Source: an uncultured Eubacteriales bacterium
GTDB taxonomy: Bacteria; Bacillota; Clostridia; Oscillospirales; CAG-272
Length of the DNA: 7,589 nt
Reading direction: 5' to 3'
Assembly (NCBI GenBank): GCA_934446485.1
Contig: CAKSEM010000066.1
Coordinates: 1 to 7,589 of the forward strand
Shown here: positions 6,206 to 7,589 of the stretch, piece after piece
Layout: the number at the start of each line of letters is the position of its first letter
How positions within the stretch are numbered: the first letter of the stretch is position 1
Position numbers and translations under genes: made by a program
The notes under the pieces: generated by a model
The model's database searches: none
What the model saw: the letters and a program-made list of their open reading frames with translations, nothing else
What the model was told of the DNA's origin: nothing

Positions 6206-6229
6206 TTATATACCATGCTCTCATCCTTT
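6202..6229 (-). promoter_or_regulatory. Four-codon leader ORF overlapping the iron-sulfur gene start
   Basis: On the minus strand AAAGGA (6229-6224) lies seven bases before an ATG (6216-6214) that opens ATG GTA TAT AAA TGA (MVYK). The TGA at 6204-6202 overlaps the start codon of the iron-sulfur gene in an ATGA arrangement. The same AGGA is 18 bases from the main ATG, too far for direct use, so the main gene may be translated by termination-reinitiation. Short leader ORFs of this kind can also arise by chance. Confidence 0.4.
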
Positions 6230-6276
6230 GTATGAAAAGAGCTCCTTTCTTTCCCGAGTCACGAGTTGTGTGGGAA

Positions 6277-6305
6277 TTGATTCAACGCCGACATTATAGT
6301 ATAAT
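6277..6305 (+). promoter_or_regulatory. Promoter of the Crp/Fnr-type regulator gene
   Basis: TTGATT (6277-6282), a 17-bp spacer and a perfect TATAAT (6300-6305) predict a start near 6312 and a leader of about 183 nt. The -10 box forms a 13-bp dyad (6293-6305) with the minus-strand -10 of the divergent iron-sulfur promoter, so the two promoters overlap face to face. Confidence 0.75.
6293..6298 (-). promoter_or_regulatory. -10 box of the iron-sulfur gene promoter, lacking a recognisable -35
   Basis: The minus strand reads TATAAT at 6298-6293. With spacers of 16 to 18 bp, the -35 position reads CGATTT, CCGATT or ACCGAT, none close to TTGACA. A good -10 without a -35 is typical of activator-dependent promoters. 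The predicted start is about 6286, with a 70-nt stretch to the leader ORF. Confidence 0.55.
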
Positions 6306-6317
6306 ACAAATGAAAAA

Positions 6318-6337
6318 TCGGTGGTTACTACCACAGA
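6318..6337. promoter_or_regulatory. Candidate Crp/Fnr-type binding site, GTGGT-N4-ACCAC
   Basis: GTGGT (6321-6325) and ACCAC (6330-6334) form a dyad with a four-base centre, and two further outer positions on each side are also complementary (T6318-A6337, C6319-G6336). The 5-4-5 geometry equals that of FNR sites (TTGAT-N4-ATCAA). Its centre, between 6327 and 6328, is 41.5 bases upstream of the predicted iron-sulfur start, the class II activator position, and +10 to +23 relative to the regulator's own start, where binding would repress. The recognition sequence differs from FNR and CRP, so its assignment to the neighbouring regulator is inference. Confidence 0.5.
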
Positions 6338-6375
6338 ATCAAAATCAGTTCGAAATAATTTTGCCTGATGCCGTC

Positions 6376-6479
6376 GTAAGGATGTTTTGTACGGAATCCT
6401 TACCGAACGCATTTACTTCCGTGTGCTCCGTGACGGAGCACGGTTATGCTTTAGAATACATTTTGCTGCCTGCGGCAGC
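6376..6479 (+). promoter_or_regulatory. Three-hairpin leader upstream of the regulator gene
   Basis: GTAAGGAT (6376-6383) pairs with ATCCTTAC (6396-6403). GTGCTCCG (6423-6430) pairs with CGGAGCAC (6434-6441) around a TGA loop. GCTGCC (6465-6470) pairs with GGCAGC (6474-6479). All three stems are perfect and lie between the promoter and the ribosome site (6485-6488). None is followed by a U-tract, so classical attenuation is not evident; control of translation or RNA stability is possible. I do not recognise a known riboswitch consensus. Confidence 0.45.
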
Positions 6480-6494
6480 GGAACGGAGATATAA

Positions 6495-7148
6495 ATGAAA
6501 ATTTCAGATGTTCGCCTGTTTCGCGAAATGAACGATGACGATATATCGGATATGGCGATGCTCGGTATCATACGGGAGAGAAAATTTGAACACGGTGAAG
6601 CTGTGCTGCACGCGGGCAGCACAGTAAGTGCGCTCGGCATAGTGCTGTCGGGTGCCGTAATGATTGAAAGCTGTGATGCTTTCGGAAATCGCAGTATCCT
6701 CAGTCGGATAGGTGAAGGAGAGATATTCGCCGAATCATATGCGATATGCGGTGAGACGCTGATGGTGGACGTGATATGTGCCGAACGTGCACATGTGGCA
6801 TTCTTGGAGCTGGCACCGCTCGTTTCCGATGTATGCATCGGAGAACTTGATGCCGAGCGACGCCGACACTTGCTCGTTTCGCTGCTCAGCCTTTCGTCAC
6901 AAAAGAATCTGGCGCTGTCGCGCCGAATATTCTGCACATCATCGCACAGTCTGCGTTCACGCGTTATTACGTATCTTTCGGGGGAGGCGACCCGCTCCGG
7001 GTCAAGGGAATTTGAGGTGCCGTTTAACCGGCAGCAGTTGGCAGATTATCTGAGTGTGGATCGCAGTGCGCTTTCTAAGGAGCTTGGGCGTATGCGTGAC
7101 GAAGGAATGATCAGGTTCAGGGGGAGAAAATTCATTCTGAATCTATGA
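6495..7148 (+). CDS. Crp/Fnr-family transcriptional regulator
   Basis: The 217-residue protein has the family's length and plan. Residues about 10-115 form a cyclic-nucleotide-type beta-roll, with LGIVLSGAVMIE (47-58), FGNRSILSRIGEGEIFAE (63-80) and HVAFLEL (100-106). A long dimerisation helix spans about 117-146, and a C-terminal winged helix-turn-helix contains FNRQQLADYLSVDRSALSKELGRM (177-200) and a FRGRKFIL wing. The cAMP-binding Arg-Ser signature is absent and there is no N-terminal FNR Cys cluster; Cys residues are at 60, 85, 95, 114 and 147. Aligned by eye to FNR, the recognition-helix Glu is replaced by Ser191 and the Arg by Lys195, predicting different DNA specificity. GGAG (6485-6488) is six bases from ATG 6495. 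It diverges from the iron-sulfur gene with shared control DNA, so that gene is its likeliest target. The inducing signal is unknown; HcpR-like nitrosative or redox sensing is a guess. Confidence 0.92.
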   Translation: MKISDVRLFREMNDDDISDMAMLGIIRERKFEHGEAVLHAGSTVSALGIVLSGAVMIESCDAFGNRSILSRIGEGEIFAESYAICGETLMVDVICAERAHVAFLELAPLVSDVCIGELDAERRRHLLVSLLSLSSQKNLALSRRIFCTSSHSLRSRVITYLSGEATRSGSREFEVPFNRQQLADYLSVDRSALSKELGRMRDEGMIRFRGRKFILNL

Positions 7149-7264
7149 CTGCCGACGGCTTTATGGGTTTTGATGCGGTGGGATGCGGAAGCTGTCTGTA
7201 TTCCGTTGCTTATTTTATTCTTTGATCTGTGCGTGATCCTTCATTCCGTTTGATTTGATAAAGA

Positions 7265-7289
7265 AAACCACCTGCCTGTCAGGTGGTTT
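7265..7289. terminator. Terminator-like hairpin downstream of the regulator
   Basis: AAACCACCTG (7265-7274) pairs perfectly with CAGGTGGTTT (7280-7289) around CCTGT. On the plus strand only three T residues follow, so it would end regulator transcripts weakly, 117 bases after the stop codon. On the minus strand the hairpin is followed by TTTTCTTT, a better U-tract, suggesting it may mainly end a leftward transcript from the structured region to its right. Confidence 0.6.
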
Positions 7290-7336
7290 AAAATAGGCTT
7301 TTGATAATGACAGATTTTCACCGCAGCTGAGGTATC

Positions 7337-7505
7337 TTTGCGCAAACGGAGTCGTCGCCGATGGCGACTGAGCGACTCTTTTTCTGTTGCGCGAAACTGT
7401 TGCAAGACATCTGCTTTGCACCTGTCCGGCATCTCTGCACACTCGGGAGGTGAAGGACAGTTCACGCCGCATTTGCGGAAGCGGGGTCAAAAAGTTGCAG
7501 ATGTC
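7337..7505. ncRNA. Candidate structured non-coding RNA, family not recognised
   Basis: No convincing protein gene lies in 7149-7589, yet inverted repeats here are dense and nested. Stem A (7337-7347 with 7386-7396, two bulges) encloses a hairpin (7349-7354 and 7355-7359 with 7363-7367 and 7373-7378). Stem B is a perfect 9-bp repeat, GACATCTGC (7406-7414) with GCAGATGTC (7497-7505). It encloses stem C, CTGTCC (7422-7427) with GGACAG (7455-7460), continued by CATCTC (7430-7435) with GAGGTG (7447-7452), and stem D, CCGC (7467-7470) with GCGG (7475-7478). This is a multibranch fold. If leftward, the transcript would end at the 7265-7289 hairpin. No clear promoter was found on either strand. I do not see the signature sequences of tmRNA, RNase P RNA, SRP RNA or common riboswitches. 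Confidence 0.35.
7349..7383 (+). terminator. Possible rightward terminator within the structured region
   Basis: GAGTCG plus TCGCC (7349-7359) pairs with GGCGA (7363-7367) and CGACTC (7373-7378), with a five-base bulge (7368-7372) and a GAT loop. Five T residues follow (7379-7383). This could end transcripts of the regulator gene that pass the weaker hairpin at 7265-7289. It may instead be one arm of the larger structure. Confidence 0.45.
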
Positions 7506-7589
7506 GGAAATTTCAGGTGACTTTCATCCTGCGGTGTCAGCCGTTATTGGGTTCTGAACAAGCCCAAGCCGATAGATATGGATTACGAA

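Noticed and set aside
6310..6498. A 62-codon plus-strand frame from ATG 6310 whose TGA overlaps the regulator's ATG (ATGA).
   Set aside because: The ATG lies at the predicted transcription start, has no ribosome site, and the peptide spans the three hairpins with no recognisable pattern. The overlap is probably chance.
6413..6937. A 174-codon minus-strand frame opposite the regulator.
   Set aside because: Antisense shadow: rich in Ser, Arg and Pro, no ribosome site, and it overlaps a clearly recognised Crp/Fnr gene.
7215..7490. Minus-strand frames of 74 and 91 codons across the right-hand region.
   Set aside because: They cover the nested inverted repeats, are rich in Arg and Ser, and have no recognisable domain; the RNA-like structure explains the region better.
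7521..7589. An open plus-strand stretch at the right edge reading VLNKPKPIDMDYE near its end.
   Set aside because: Only 23 codons before the edge, without start codon or ribosome site; it could be coding but cannot be supported from this window.
1..7589. CRISPR array, insertion sequence, tRNA or rRNA genes.
   Set aside because: No spaced direct repeats, transposase, flanking terminal repeats, or tRNA and rRNA signature sequences were seen on either strand.

Overview
The window looks like chromosomal DNA of an anaerobic Gram-positive bacterium of the Bacillota, most likely class Clostridia. The grounds are the compact rpsF-ssb-rpsR operon with strong Shine-Dalgarno sites, a secreted protein with three S-layer homology (SLH) repeats, a ferredoxin-like protein paired with a Crp/Fnr regulator, and AT-rich promoters in otherwise GC-balanced DNA. 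This placement is inferred from gene content, not from a search.

Layout. Positions 1-296 hold the C-terminal end of an unidentified protein. A strong housekeeping promoter (316-344) and a structured leader precede rpsF (428-718), ssb (746-1246) and rpsR (1285-1614), which end at a textbook terminator (1643-1678). Positions 1615-2254 look empty at first, but the minus strand carries a decayed cupin gene (1726-2055) with two in-frame stops, and a plus-strand coding-like scrap lies beside it. A perfect 19-bp terminator hairpin (2255-2301) separates this from a 938-residue minus-strand gene (2305-5121) encoding a signal peptide, three SLH repeats, two IPT/TIG-like domains and a pectate-lyase-type beta-helix. 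Its promoter contains a perfect 16-bp palindrome.

Positions 5438-7148 form a divergent redox unit. A two-cluster iron-sulfur protein (minus, 5438-6205) faces a Crp/Fnr-type regulator (plus, 6495-7148). Their -10 boxes lie back to back. A GTGGT-N4-ACCAC dyad is centred at -41.5 of the iron-sulfur promoter, which lacks a good -35 box, and just downstream of the predicted regulator start site. This suggests that the regulator activates the iron-sulfur gene and limits its own expression. A four-codon leader ORF overlaps the iron-sulfur start codon, and the regulator has a long leader with three hairpins.

Positions 7149-7589 contain no convincing protein gene. They hold a terminator-like hairpin (7265-7289) and a dense set of nested inverted repeats (7337-7505) that resembles a structured non-coding RNA I cannot assign to a known family.

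The two points most worth following are the class-II-type site in the divergent redox unit and the unassigned structured element near the right end.
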